Shown: piece by piece, positions 6,928 through 16,747 of the stretch | Position numbering within the stretch: position 1 is the stretch's first letter | Layout of the letters: each line of letters begins with the position of its first letter | Assembly: GCA_002315915.1 (NCBI GenBank) | Contig: DCIB01000005.1 | Coordinates: 29,515 to 89,398, forward strand | Length of the DNA: 59,884 nt | Reading direction: 5' to 3' | From: Caryophanales bacterium UBA1737 | Lineage (GTDB): Bacteria > Bacillota_I > Bacilli_A > ML615J-28 > CAG-313 | Translations under genes and position numbers: made by a program | Notes under the pieces: generated by a model | Databases searched by the model: none | What the model saw: the letters and a program-made list of their open reading frames with translations, nothing else | Told to the model about the DNA's origin: nothing

Positions 6928-9900
6928 CTATATTTTTTTAATGTCATATACAGGTGCATCCTCAATATGACCATATTTAACATCTTCAATTAAACCAGTA
7001 CCAGCAGGAATTAGTCCTCCGATAATGATATTTTCTTTTAATCCTGTTAATTCATCAGTTTTTCCACGAATAGCAGCTTCTGTTAATACACGTGTTGTTT
7101 CTTGGAATGATGCGGCAGCTAAGAATGAATCTTTCTTTAATGATGCACGAGTTATACCTAAAATAACAGGTTTAACAACTGGTATTTTATATCCTTTAAT
7201 CCAACATTCTTTAACTACTTTATATAATTCAGAACGTGAAATATATTTACCAGGTAATAATGTTGTACCACCAGAATCGATAACAATTACTTTTTGTAGC
7301 ATTTGTTTTACGATGATTTCTAAATGTTTATCTGAAATTTCAATACCAGCAGCAGTACGGTATGCAAATTGTACTTCTTTGACAATGTATTTTTCTACAC
7401 GGTCAACATTAGAATATTTTAATAATTCTTTAACATCTAATGCGCCTTCGCATAATACATCACCAGGTTTAACTACATCACCATCTTTAACACAAGGACG
7501 TTTTCCATAGTCAGTTGTTTCAACATAATCATTGTTAGGAATTGGGCTCTTAACAGTAATTGTATAACGAGAATTTTCTTCAGTTATAGAAACTGTACCT
7601 GCAACTTTAGAAATAATACCTTGTCCTTTAGGAGGAGATGCTTCAAATAATTCTTCAACTCTTGGTAAACCTTGAGTAATATCTTCACCACCACCAGCAA
7701 CACCACCTGAGTGGAATGTACGCATTGTAAGTTGTGTACCAGGTTCACCAATTGATTGAGCAGCAACAATACCTACTACTTCACCACGTTCAACAATACC
7801 TTTAGTTGATAAGTCATAACCATAACACTTTACACATACACCATTTGGACAATTACATGTAAGATTTGATCTAACTTCAACTTCTTCAATACCAGCATTT
7901 ACAATTTGGTTTGCTATTTCTTCTGTAATTATTTCATTACGAGCAACAAGAAGTTTTTTCTTACCATCTATTTTTGCATAAACAGGTTTAGCTGCAAATC
8001 TTCCTTCAATTCTATCATATAATTTAACAAGAACACTTGGTGAATTTGTTTTTTCATCAGTTTTATATAAAGTTGTCATTACAACACCTTTATCTGTTCC
8101 ACAATCATCCATAGTAATAGTAATATCTTGTGATACGTCAACTAAACGTCTAGTTAAGTAACCTGATTGAGCTGTCTTTAACGCAGTATCTGTAGAACCC
8201 TTACGAGCACCATGTGTTGAGTTAAAGAAGTCAGCCATTGACATACCTTCAGAGAAGCTTGATTTAACTGGAATTTCCATATCTTCTCCATTAGGTTTAT
8301 TCATAAGTCCACGCATACCGGCAAGTTGTGTAAAGTTATCTTTACTACCACGGGCTCCTGAATCAGCCATTAGGAATATATCATTAACTGTGGCTTCATC
8401 TTTCATCTTCTTTTCAATGATAGATGCAATAGATTCTTTAGTAGTTTTCCAAATGTTAACTACTTTTTCTTTTCTTTCAGAATCAAGCATTAATCCACGA
8501 CGATAAAGTTTATTATATTGTTCTACTTTAAGATCTGCTTCTTTAATGATGTCATATTTTTGTTCTAGTACTTTAATATCAAATGCAGAAATAGTTAATC
8601 CTGAGATAGTTGAATAATAGAAACCTAAGTCCTTCATCTTATCTAGAGTAAGAGATGTTTCTGCTAATTTACATTGATTAAAGATTTCAGAAATAATTGC
8701 CGATAGAGTTTTCTTATTAACTGGTTTAGTTAAAGGCATATTAGCAATTGCTTCTTTAAAATTAGTACCAGGTGCTAAGAAGAATCTTTCTGGAGTAGCA
8801 TTCTTTAAGTTATCTTTACCATCAGATTTATCTGTAATATCTGGATTAGCAAAATAAATAAAGTTTTCTGGGAATACTTGGTTAAATGTAATCTTACCAT
8901 ATGTAGTTACTAAATACATATTCATGTATGTTTCATTTAATGCCATCTTTTCAGCATAATCTGGATTAGATGGATCAAAATTTACAAATGGTTTTCCAAT
9001 AGCACGTGCTGGAATAACAAAACGTGTATGGAAATCAATTTCATTTTCTTCATAAGCATGTTCAACTTCAGATATATCTTTAAATGCTTTACCTTCACGT
9101 CCTGGAACAAAGAATTTTCCGACAGATGGTGCAGTTCCTTTTAAGATATCTTGTCTTAATGCTTCAATATTTTCATAGTAGTTATCTTCATCACCATTTA
9201 CAATAATTTTATTGTTAAATTCAAATACTCTTGATTTATATGCATCATATAAACTTTCAAAAGTATCAAACATACGATCTGGTTCACTTCTTTCAATAGT
9301 AATGTAATAGTTACCAATAATCATATCTTGAGATGGAGTAACAACTGGTTTACCATCTTTTGGAGCTAAAATATTTTTACTTGCAAGCATAAGCATTCTT
9401 GCTTCTGTTTGAGCTTCAATAGATAGTGGAACATGGACTGGCATTTGGTCACCATCGAAGTCAGCATTAAATGCTGTTGTTGCTAGTGGATGTAGTCTTA
9501 TAGCACGACCTTCTACTAGAACTGGTTCAAATGCTTGAATAGATAGTCTATGTAAAGTAGGAGCACGATTTAATAAAACAGGATGTTCTACAATAATATG
9601 TTCTAGTGCATCCATTGCTTCAGGAGTAGCATTTTCAATCTTACTTTTAGCATTACGGATTGATTTATCATGATCATTTGGGTTAAGAAGCAATGTATCT
9701 AAATTTGCATCAGCTTCTTCTTTTTTGCATAAGTAATTAATAATAAATGGTTTAAATAGTGTTAAAGCCATTTCTCGTGGAATACCACATTGATACATTT
9801 TTAAGAATGGACCTACGCAAATAACACTACGTCCAGAATAGTCTACACGTTTACCTAATAAGTTTTGACGGAAACGACCTTGTTTACCACGTAAAATATC

Positions 9901-11013
9901 GGATAAACTCTTTAATGGTCTATTCTTTACTAATGCAACTTTTCTTGAATGTTTAGAATTATCAATTAAAGAATCAACAGCTTCTTGTAAAAGACGCTTT
10001 TGATTTTTAATTAAAATTTCTGGTGCACTATATGGTAAATTATAGAATTTCTTTAATGATTCGTTTCTTGTTAAAATCTTATGATATAGTTCATTTAAGT
10101 CAGTAGTAGCGAAAACACCACCTTCTAATTGAACCATAGGTCTTAAATCAGGAGGAATAACTGGAACTACATCCATTACCATCCATTCTGGTTTATTATC
10201 TTCAGAATTATAGAATGCTTCTACAATTTCTAAACGTTTAATTGCTTTTTCTTTTTCTTGTTTAGTAGCTGTTTTTAAGTCGTTTCGAATTTCTTTCATT
10301 TTAGCTTCAAGATCTACTTTTTGAAGCAATTCTTTGATAGCTTGAGCTCCTGTAATTGCTCTAAATTGACCTGGATATTGGCGATCATAGCTAAATTTCT
10401 TTTGTTCTGTGATGATTAGTCCTGCCTTTAAGTCATCAGAAATAATTTCATCATTATAAACATCAGTTATATAATACTTTGAACTATAAACAATTTCTTC
10501 AATATCTTTAGATTTTTCTTTAAGTAATAAAGCAATTTTACTAGGAGTATTTCTTAAGTACCAAGAATGTACAACAGGTGATCCAAGTGCGATAAATCCC
10601 ATTCTTTCACGACGGACTTTACTTGATGTAAATTCAACACCACATTTTTCACATACTAAAGTATTTCCTTCTTTAGATTTAGAATGTGGAGTTTTACCAC
10701 AGCCACAAGTATAATCTTTTGTTGGACCAAAGATAACTTCACAGAATAATCCACCTTTTTCTGGTTTAGAAGTACGGTAGTTAACTGTATCCATTGAAGT
10801 TACTTCACCACGTAATTGATAAATATTACCATTTTCATCTAAAATAGGATTTCCATTTAAATCTAATACTGTTGCATTAGTTTTAGATGGAGATTTTGAT
10901 GCTTGAGGATAATACTTATATACAAATTGTTTATCGCGTAGATATGGATTTGACCAAGTAAGAATTTCTTCTGGAGAGGCAATTCCAATTTTCATTGATT
11001 GATATCTTTTCAT
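6928..11013 (-). CDS. rpoC: DNA-directed RNA polymerase subunit beta'
   Basis: Catalytic subunit of RNA polymerase, 1361 residues (Bacillus RpoC is about 1200). Seen: N-terminal zinc ribbon Cys at 103, 105, 121 and 124; the active-site loop NADFDGDQMP (516-525) with all three metal-binding Asp; the bridge helix/trigger loop with STHGARKGSTDTALKTA; the second zinc site ending CNCPNGVCVKCYG; and the C-terminal GEPGTQLTMRTFHSGG. Two oddities: residues about 22-68 are an insert between the conserved IxxWS start and the GEVxxxxTxNYRT motif, and the Ala that normally follows QM in the active-site loop is Pro (codon CCA). Two bases behind rpoB, so cotranscribed. Stop codon TAG. Confidence 0.98.
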   Translation of the reverse strand: MKRYQSMKIGIASPEEILTWSNPYLRDKQFVYKYYPQASKSPSKTNATVLDLNGNPILDENGNIYQLRGEVTSMDTVNYRTSKPEKGGLFCEVIFGPTKDYTCGCGKTPHSKSKEGNTLVCEKCGVEFTSSKVRRERMGFIALGSPVVHSWYLRNTPSKIALLLKEKSKDIEEIVYSSKYYITDVYNDEIISDDLKAGLIITEQKKFSYDRQYPGQFRAITGAQAIKELLQKVDLEAKMKEIRNDLKTATKQEKEKAIKRLEIVEAFYNSEDNKPEWMVMDVVPVIPPDLRPMVQLEGGVFATTDLNELYHKILTRNESLKKFYNLPYSAPEILIKNQKRLLQEAVDSLIDNSKHSRKVALVKNRPLKSLSDILRGKQGRFRQNLLGKRVDYSGRSVICVGPFLKMYQCGIPREMALTLFKPFIINYLCKKEEADANLDTLLLNPNDHDKSIRNAKSKIENATPEAMDALEHIIVEHPVLLNRAPTLHRLSIQAFEPVLVEGRAIRLHPLATTAFNADFDGDQMPVHVPLSIEAQTEARMLMLASKNILAPKDGKPVVTPSQDMIIGNYYITIERSEPDRMFDTFESLYDAYKSRVFEFNNKIIVNGDEDNYYENIEALRQDILKGTAPSVGKFFVPGREGKAFKDISEVEHAYEENEIDFHTRFVIPARAIGKPFVNFDPSNPDYAEKMALNETYMNMYLVTTYGKITFNQVFPENFIYFANPDITDKSDGKDNLKNATPERFFLAPGTNFKEAIANMPLTKPVNKKTLSAIISEIFNQCKLAETSLTLDKMKDLGFYYSTISGLTISAFDIKVLEQKYDIIKEADLKVEQYNKLYRRGLMLDSERKEKVVNIWKTTKESIASIIEKKMKDEATVNDIFLMADSGARGSKDNFTQLAGMRGLMNKPNGEDMEIPVKSSFSEGMSMADFFNSTHGARKGSTDTALKTAQSGYLTRRLVDVSQDITITMDDCGTDKGVVMTTLYKTDEKTNSPSVLVKLYDRIEGRFAAKPVYAKIDGKKKLLVARNEIITEEIANQIVNAGIEEVEVRSNLTCNCPNGVCVKCYGYDLSTKGIVERGEVVGIVAAQSIGEPGTQLTMRTFHSGGVAGGGEDITQGLPRVEELFEASPPKGQGIISKVAGTVSITEENSRYTITVKSPIPNNDYVETTDYGKRPCVKDGDVVKPGDVLCEGALDVKELLKYSNVDRVEKYIVKEVQFAYRTAAGIEISDKHLEIIVKQMLQKVIVIDSGGTTLLPGKYISRSELYKVVKECWIKGYKIPVVKPVILGITRASLKKDSFLAAASFQETTRVLTEAAIRGKTDELTGLKENIIIGGLIPAGTGLIEDVKYGHIEDAPVYDIKKI

Positions 11014-11015
11014 TT

Positions 11016-14000
11016 TTAATCCTCCTTCATCATTGCTTTCTTACTAGCTTTGGCTTCTTCCATTTCGCCAACTAAACTATCATTTACTACATCATGACCA
11101 TTAGAATCATAAAGTTTAACACTTAATCCTAAGCCTTGTAGTTCTTTTACCATTGCTCTAAATGCTTCTGGAACACCCGCATCAGGGATAGGAGTTCCTT
11201 CAACAATAGAACGATATACATTATTACGTCCAATAATATCATCAGACTTAATAGTCATCATTTCTTGTAAAGTATGGGCTGCTCCATATGCTTCTAGAGC
11301 CCAAACTTCCATTTCACCAAAACGTTGACCACCGTTTTGTGCTTTACCACCCATTGGTTGTTGAGTAACTAAAGTATAAGGTCCATCACTACGTGCATGA
11401 ATCTTATCATCAACCATGTGAGCAAGTTTAATCATATACATGACACCAACACAAATCTTATTATCGAATTGACGGCCAGTTCTACCATCATATAGGTATG
11501 TTTTACCATCTTCATCAATAATAAATGGTGCTTTTTTAGGATCAGATTCGGCAATAGCTAAATCATGATCACGTGCTTCATTCATAATATCAATTAGATC
11601 ACCTTTAGTAACACCATCAAATACAGGAGTAACAACTTTTACTCCAAGTTTTTTTGCAGCCATTCCTAAATGGATTTCTAATACTTGTCCGATATTCATA
11701 CGTGAAGGAACACCTTGTGGATTTAACATAATATCAACAGGTGTACCATCTGACATAAATGGCATATCTTCAATTGGTACAATGTTAGAAATAACACCTT
11801 TGTTACCATGACGACCTGACATCTTGTCACCTTCAGATATCTTACGTTTTTGTACAATATATACACGAACTATTTCATTAACACCAGATGGAAGACTCAT
11901 TACTGTTTTCTTTGATGCATCCATCATTTGTTCTTCATAACCTGGTCCTACACTCTTCTTGTAAGAATCACGTGTAAATATTTCTGTCTTTAATACAATA
12001 CCATTTCCACCGTGAGGAACTTTTAATGATGTTACACGAACATCTTTAGATAAATCAGGGAATAGAGCTCTTGAAAGACGTTCTTCTGGAGATGGTTCTG
12101 TTTCGCCTTTAGGTGTAAGTTTACCAACTAAAGTATCGCCTTCTTTAACTTCAGATCCGACAATAATAATACCATTTTCGTCTAAGTGAGATATTGAATC
12201 ATGTGATTCGCCATTTAATTCTCTAGTTATAGTTTCTTTACCAAGTTTAGTATCACGTGCTTCACAAACATATTCTTCAATATGAATTGAAGTATATACG
12301 TCATCTTGTACCATTCTTTCACTCATGATAACAGCATCTTCAAAGTTATAACCATTCCATGTCATGAAAGCAACTACAACGTTTCTACCAAGAGCAAGTT
12401 CGCCATTTTCCATTGATTGTCCATCAGCTAGAACATCACCAACTTTAACTTCTTCTCCAGGCATAACAATTGGTTTTTGGTTAGCACAAGTTGAGTTATT
12501 AGAACGATCATATTTAGTTAAAGGATATGAATGGATTTTTCCTTTTGCATCTTTTACTTTGATTACTAATCCATCAACATAAGATACAACACCATCACAA
12601 TCAGCAATAACGGCAACACCAGCGTCATGAGCAACTTTATATTCAATACCAGTACCAACAATTGGAGATTCTGGTTTTAATAGAGGAATTGCTTGACGTT
12701 GCATGTTAGCACCCATTAGAGCACGAGTAGTATCATCATGTTCAAGGAATGGAATACATGCAGTACCAACAGCAACTACTTGTTTAGGTGCAACGTCTAT
12801 ATAATCAATATCCATTTTATTGATTTTCTTAAATTCAAGATTATGACGAGCAAGAACTTCATCATCAGTAATAAGTACTTCACCAGTTGTTTCATCTTTC
12901 ATCATATTAACATTAGCTTGTGCAATGTTATATTTTTCTTCATCGTATGCATTAAAGTAAACAACTTCATCAGTAATCCAAACTTTAGCAGGCACTTTAC
13001 CAGCTTTATAATCAGCATCATCTTTATTGTTTTTTACAACAAAATAAGGTGTTTCAATAAAACCATATTTATTTGCTCTTGCGAAAGATGCTAAAGAGTT
13101 AATTAAACCGATATTTTGTCCTTCTGGAGTTTCTACTGGACAAATTCTACCATAATGAGATGGATGTACGTCACGAACTTCAAATGAAGCTCTTTCACGT
13201 GTAATACCACCATCACCAAGAGCTGATAATCTACGTTTATGTGTTAATTCAGCAAGTGGATTAATTTGATCCATGAATTGTGATAATTGGTTAGTAGAGA
13301 AGAATTCTTTAACAACCTTTTCTAATTGACCAGATGAAACAATGTTTTTAGGTGAAACATTTTGAACATCTGTAGTAGTAGACATCTTATCACGGATACT
13401 CTTTTCAACTTTCATAAGACCCATACGGAATTTATTTTGTAAAAGTTCTCCAATAAGTCTTAAACGTCTATTACCTAAATGGTCAATATCATCAGTATTA
13501 CCAACACCAATATGTAAATCAATATAGTAAGAGATTGTTGCGAAAATATCAGATAAAGTGATATGAGTAACTTTTTCTCTTTGATCATTACCTTGAAGAC
13601 GTAATGATACATCACCTTCAGGAGTTCTAACAATAATATCTAGTGTTTCAAGAACAACACTATCTCCTTCAAGCATTACATCATATTTATAAGTTTTTCT
13701 TAATAGATTTCTATTCTTATTTAAGATTTCAACTGTATCAATAATTTGAGTATCATCACCAACTTTTACTACAGCTTTATGAGATATTTCTGTACCAGCA
13801 GTAATTAATACATTACCTTTGTTATCAACAAAATCATTAGCTAGTCTAAATCCTATTGCACGTTGAATAACATCAAGTTTAGCGTTTACTTTATATCTAC
13901 CAACATGAGCTAAATCATATCGACGATTTTCAAATAAAATTCCAGCAATAGTTTTTCTAGTTTGTTCAACAGATGTTTTTTCTCCAGGACGTAATGTATT

Positions 14001-14825
14001 GTATAAAATACGCATACCATCATCAACACCAAATGATTCATCTTTTTCTATTGTAGATGAAAAAATACTAGCTAAAACTGGTGATACTTCATATGTTGTT
14101 CCATCAGTAGATTCAATAGATTGACCAATAAATAAGTTAGCCATTTCTGCAACAGATGGTATACCTAATGAACGAATAAATGTAGTTAGAGGTATTTTAG
14201 ATTTACGGTCTAAACATGCTTGCCAGCAGTTTTTACTTCCTAAACCAAATTCAATCCATGCACCACGTGTTGGAATGATTTGTCCAGTAAACATTGATTG
14301 ACCAGTTTTCTTATCTTTTTTAGATGAGAAAAATACACTAGAAGAACGTACAATTTGTGTAACGATAACTCTTTCAGAACCACCTATAATAAATGTTCCT
14401 TGAGGAGTCATCATTGGATAGTTACCCATAAATACTTCTTCTTCAGTCATTTCACCAACTGTTTTATTTAACAATGATATTGTACAGTTTAAGCTACTTG
14501 AGTAATCAATATCATGAGCCTTAGCTTCTTCAATAGTACAATTTGGTTCACTAAATTTATGACCTTTAATAGTTAATTCAAACTTTTCGCCATTGTTATG
14601 ATCTTTAATAGGTGAGATTTCATCAAATAAATCTTTTAAACCTTCATTTAAAAACCAGTTAAAAGAAGATGTTTGAATTTCAACTAAATCTGGTAAATCT
14701 GCATTTGTTTGTACACGGGCATAATTTCTACGTACACTTTTCTTTCCATAGTGTACTTCTTTATAGCCATGACCTAATTTTTCTTTGTTTGATTCTGATA
14801 GGTTATTTTTAATATCTTTTGCCAT
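11016..14825 (-). CDS. rpoB: DNA-directed RNA polymerase subunit beta
   Basis: Second large RNA polymerase subunit, 1269 residues. The rifampicin-pocket region reads FSTNQLSQFMDQINPLAEL then THKRRLSALGDGGITRERA. The residues usually changed in resistance (Q, D, H, R, S of QLSQFMDQ, THKRR, LSALG) are the sensitive forms, but the Pro after LSALG is Asp (residue 538). Further marks: CPVETPEGQNIGLINSL, GHDLNVAI-type region replaced by NGYNFEDAVIMSERMV, KMSGRHGNKGV and GGKAQNGGQRFGEMEVWALEAYGA (split here into its halves GGKAQNGGQRFG and EMEVWALEAYG). First gene of the rpoBC unit; two TATAAT-like sequences lie in the 208 bases upstream (14826-15033). The GGAGG ribosome site is strong. Confidence 0.98.
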   Translation of the reverse strand: MAKDIKNNLSESNKEKLGHGYKEVHYGKKSVRRNYARVQTNADLPDLVEIQTSSFNWFLNEGLKDLFDEISPIKDHNNGEKFELTIKGHKFSEPNCTIEEAKAHDIDYSSSLNCTISLLNKTVGEMTEEEVFMGNYPMMTPQGTFIIGGSERVIVTQIVRSSSVFFSSKKDKKTGQSMFTGQIIPTRGAWIEFGLGSKNCWQACLDRKSKIPLTTFIRSLGIPSVAEMANLFIGQSIESTDGTTYEVSPVLASIFSSTIEKDESFGVDDGMRILYNTLRPGEKTSVEQTRKTIAGILFENRRYDLAHVGRYKVNAKLDVIQRAIGFRLANDFVDNKGNVLITAGTEISHKAVVKVGDDTQIIDTVEILNKNRNLLRKTYKYDVMLEGDSVVLETLDIIVRTPEGDVSLRLQGNDQREKVTHITLSDIFATISYYIDLHIGVGNTDDIDHLGNRRLRLIGELLQNKFRMGLMKVEKSIRDKMSTTTDVQNVSPKNIVSSGQLEKVVKEFFSTNQLSQFMDQINPLAELTHKRRLSALGDGGITRERASFEVRDVHPSHYGRICPVETPEGQNIGLINSLASFARANKYGFIETPYFVVKNNKDDADYKAGKVPAKVWITDEVVYFNAYDEEKYNIAQANVNMMKDETTGEVLITDDEVLARHNLEFKKINKMDIDYIDVAPKQVVAVGTACIPFLEHDDTTRALMGANMQRQAIPLLKPESPIVGTGIEYKVAHDAGVAVIADCDGVVSYVDGLVIKVKDAKGKIHSYPLTKYDRSNNSTCANQKPIVMPGEEVKVGDVLADGQSMENGELALGRNVVVAFMTWNGYNFEDAVIMSERMVQDDVYTSIHIEEYVCEARDTKLGKETITRELNGESHDSISHLDENGIIIVGSEVKEGDTLVGKLTPKGETEPSPEERLSRALFPDLSKDVRVTSLKVPHGGNGIVLKTEIFTRDSYKKSVGPGYEEQMMDASKKTVMSLPSGVNEIVRVYIVQKRKISEGDKMSGRHGNKGVISNIVPIEDMPFMSDGTPVDIMLNPQGVPSRMNIGQVLEIHLGMAAKKLGVKVVTPVFDGVTKGDLIDIMNEARDHDLAIAESDPKKAPFIIDEDGKTYLYDGRTGRQFDNKICVGVMYMIKLAHMVDDKIHARSDGPYTLVTQQPMGGKAQNGGQRFGEMEVWALEAYGAAHTLQEMMTIKSDDIIGRNNVYRSIVEGTPIPDAGVPEAFRAMVKELQGLGLSVKLYDSNGHDVVNDSLVGEMEEAKASKKAMMKED

Positions 14826-14994
14826 TTTTACCCTCCAATAATCGATAAATACGCAAACTAAGGCATTATATCATAATGTAATTATTATACATTTTTTTCA
14901 CGTAAAAAGTGGATAAAATACAACCTTTAAGGTGGAAAAAATCAAAAAAATTATGATGTGTGATAAAAATATCAACTTTATTTATTGAAAATTT

Positions 14995-15039
14995 CCTATT
15001 AAAAATAGAAGAATTATTATAAAAATAACTCTTCTATTT
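14995..15039 (-). terminator. terminator of the ybxB-like methyltransferase gene
   Basis: Sixteen-base arms at 15003-15018 and 15024-15039, paired fully on the minus strand with one G-U wobble, followed by a T-rich stretch. It separates the methyltransferase transcript from rpoBC. Confidence 0.7.
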
Positions 15040-15630
15040 GATTGATTTGATAATATAATATCCTTTATCTTTAGTAATTATATCAACATTTTTATATATT
15101 GTTTTTAATGCTTTAATAGCTGATTCTGCTCCTTGTTTCTTTTGTATTACACACCATAATTCACCATTATCATTTAAATGATTAATTCCATCTAACAATA
15201 TTTCATGAACTATCTTTTTTCCTGCTCTTATTGGAGGATTAGTAATTATTAGATCATAGAAATCACATACATTTTCATAAATATTAGAATGTTTTACAAA
15301 AGCATTATTAAGATTATTTTCTATAATAGCTTTTGATGTAAGAGCTATTGCACGATCATTTATATCAATCATATCAACAGTAATATTATTATTGATAACT
15401 GCAATACTAATTCCCAAAGTTCCATAACCACATCCTACATCTAATATTTTAGATACCGATGAATTAATAGAAACTGTTTTTAATAAAAGATTACTGCCAA
15501 AGTCAATTCCACTTTTAGAAAACACTCCTAAATCAGTAAATAACTTTATAATTTTTCCTTTATAAAAATATGTTAATTCTTTAATATTACTATCTAAAGA
15601 TGGATTATTTTCAAAATATTGATTACTCAT
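15034..15630 (-). CDS. ybxB: RsmC/YbxB-like class I SAM-dependent methyltransferase
   Basis: Probable 16S rRNA guanine-N2 methyltransferase-like protein (RsmC fold; the rRNA target is inferred). Seen: FSKSGIDFGSNLLL near 37, SAM motif I ILDVGCGYGTLGI near 62, an acidic end of beta-2 DMIDIND near 85 and the catalytic NPPIRAGK near 130. Length 198 matches Bacillus YbxB, which sits at the same place between rplL and rpoB. It has its own extended -10 (TGATATAAT, 15650-15658) and its own terminator. Stop codon TAG. Confidence 0.85.
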   Translation of the reverse strand: MSNQYFENNPSLDSNIKELTYFYKGKIIKLFTDLGVFSKSGIDFGSNLLLKTVSINSSVSKILDVGCGYGTLGISIAVINNNITVDMIDINDRAIALTSKAIIENNLNNAFVKHSNIYENVCDFYDLIITNPPIRAGKKIVHEILLDGINHLNDNGELWCVIQKKQGAESAIKALKTIYKNVDIITKDKGYYIIKSIK

Positions 15631-15649
15631 AATTATTACCTATAAATTG

Positions 15650-15658
15650 ATTATATCA
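15650..15658 (-). promoter_or_regulatory. extended -10 promoter of the ybxB-like gene
   Basis: Minus strand TGATATAAT with no good -35, because that position falls at the edge of the rplL terminator. Predicted start is about 12 bases before the ATG, giving a very short leader. Confidence 0.45.
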
Positions 15659-15659
15659 T

Positions 15660-15697
15660 AAATAATAAAAAAATATGGCTAATTCTAGCCATATTTT
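15660..15697 (-). terminator. terminator of rplJ-rplL
   Basis: Twelve-base perfect stem AAAATATGGCTA/TAGCCATATTTT with loop ATTC, followed on the minus strand by TTTTTTATT. It ends the rplJL transcript. Confidence 0.85.
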
Positions 15698-15723
15698 AAT
15701 TATTAAGTTAGAAATAAAAGTTA

Positions 15724-16092
15724 TTATTTAACTTCTACTTCAGCGCCTTCAGCTTTTAACTTTTCAGCGATAGCATTAGCTTCTTCTGGATCGATTTTTT
15801 CTTTGATTGCTTTTGGAGCACCATCAACTAAATCTTTAGCTTCTTTTAAGCCTAAACCAGTGATTTCACGAACTAGTTTGATTACATTTAACTTGTTTGG
15901 TCCACAAGCAGTTAAAGTAACTGTTACTTCACTTGGTCCAGCTGCTTCAGCAGCAGGTCCTTGAGCAACTGCAACTGGAGCTGCAGCACTTACACCGAAT
16001 TCTTCTTCGATTGCTTTTACTAATTCATTTAATTCTAATACGCTCATTTCTTTTACAGCGCTGATAAATTCTTCTACATTAATTTTAGCCAT
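15724..16092 (-). CDS. rplL: 50S ribosomal protein L7/L12
   Basis: Stalk protein that recruits translation factors such as EF-Tu and EF-G. 122 residues, normal length. N-terminal dimerisation helix (MAKINVEEFISAVKEMSVL), Ala/Pro hinge at about 36-52, and the factor-binding C-terminal domain with KLNVIKLVREITGLGLKEA and DLVDGAPKAIKE. AAGGAG precedes the start. 32 bases behind rplJ; both share the L10 leader upstream of rplJ. Confidence 0.97.
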   Translation of the reverse strand: MAKINVEEFISAVKEMSVLELNELVKAIEEEFGVSAAAPVAVAQGPAAEAAGPSEVTVTLTACGPNKLNVIKLVREITGLGLKEAKDLVDGAPKAIKEKIDPEEANAIAEKLKAEGAEVEVK

Positions 16093-16124
16093 TTCGTTTT
16101 TTCTCCTTTAAATTTAAAATAAAT

Positions 16125-16610
16125 TTACTTTTGTTCTGAAACTGCATTAAGAGCACAAGCAAGTCCACGAACTGGAGCTTGTAATACGCTTAATAACATT
16201 GAAACCATACCAAGTTTGTTTGGTAATTTTGCAAGTGCAGATAATTCTTTCTCTGAAGAATATACACCATTAACAACACCAGCTTTAACTTGCATATTTT
16301 CATGATCTTTAATAAAGTCATAAACAATTTTGCAAGCAGTAACTTCATCAGGTGATGTTACATATGCACATGGTCCAACTAAGTGAGAATCAACATCTTT
16401 GTAACCATTTTCTTTAACGGCACGACGTAAGATATTGTTCTTTTCAACTTTCATAACACAGTTTTCAGCATGTAACTTGTTACGAAGTTCAGTAACTTCT
16501 GCAACAGTTAAACCTAGGTAATCAACGAATACAATTGAACTAGCTTCTTTTAATACATTAGAGCAAGCTAGAACTTTTTCTTTTTTTACAGCGATTGTCG
16601 CTTCATTCAT
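16125..16610 (-). CDS. rplJ: 50S ribosomal protein L10
   Basis: Base of the ribosomal stalk; binds L7/L12 dimers through its C-terminal helix and 23S rRNA through its N-terminal domain. 161 residues. Seen: SSIVFVDYLGLTVAEVTELR near 25, the LHAENCVMKVEKNNILRRA stretch near 48 and the C-terminal LSVLQAPVRGLACALNAV. Preceded by GGAGGTT and by an autoregulatory leader (16630-16691). Confidence 0.95.
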   Translation of the reverse strand: MNEATIAVKKEKVLACSNVLKEASSIVFVDYLGLTVAEVTELRNKLHAENCVMKVEKNNILRRAVKENGYKDVDSHLVGPCAYVTSPDEVTACKIVYDFIKDHENMQVKAGVVNGVYSSEKELSALAKLPNKLGMVSMLLSVLQAPVRGLACALNAVSEQK

Positions 16611-16629
16611 TGTTTGAACCTCCTGAAAA

Positions 16630-16691
16630 TTTTTCCTCGGCAGGATTACTTATTTTAAGTGATATTCACTCCTGCTGTCTACGGCAGAGAC
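16630..16691 (-). promoter_or_regulatory. L10 leader (autoregulatory mRNA element of rplJL)
   Basis: In the 137-base gap before rplJ. On the minus strand the core runs from CTGCCGTAGACAGCAGG to CCTGCCGAGG. GCAGG pairs with CCTGC around an inner hairpin AGTGAATATCACT, and the first CTGC can instead pair with GCAG, so two structures compete. Position, sequence and purine-rich internal loops fit the L10(L12)4-binding leader known upstream of rplJ in Firmicutes; binding is inferred. Confidence 0.65.
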
Positions 16692-16747
16692 TTAATTTAT
16701 ACTTATGAATTTTATTTAATGAAATTAATTTATTTTTTTATTATCAA

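Noticed and set aside
7025..7510. A 161-codon open frame on the plus strand inside rpoC
   Set aside because: Antisense shadow of a highly conserved gene, with no ribosome site.
12738..13094. A 118-codon plus-strand frame inside rpoB
   Set aside because: Antisense shadow of rpoB, Phe/Ile/Asn-rich, no start signals.
13260..13360. Rifampicin resistance mutation in rpoB
   Set aside because: The classical resistance positions carry the sensitive residues; only the following Pro-to-Asp is unusual.
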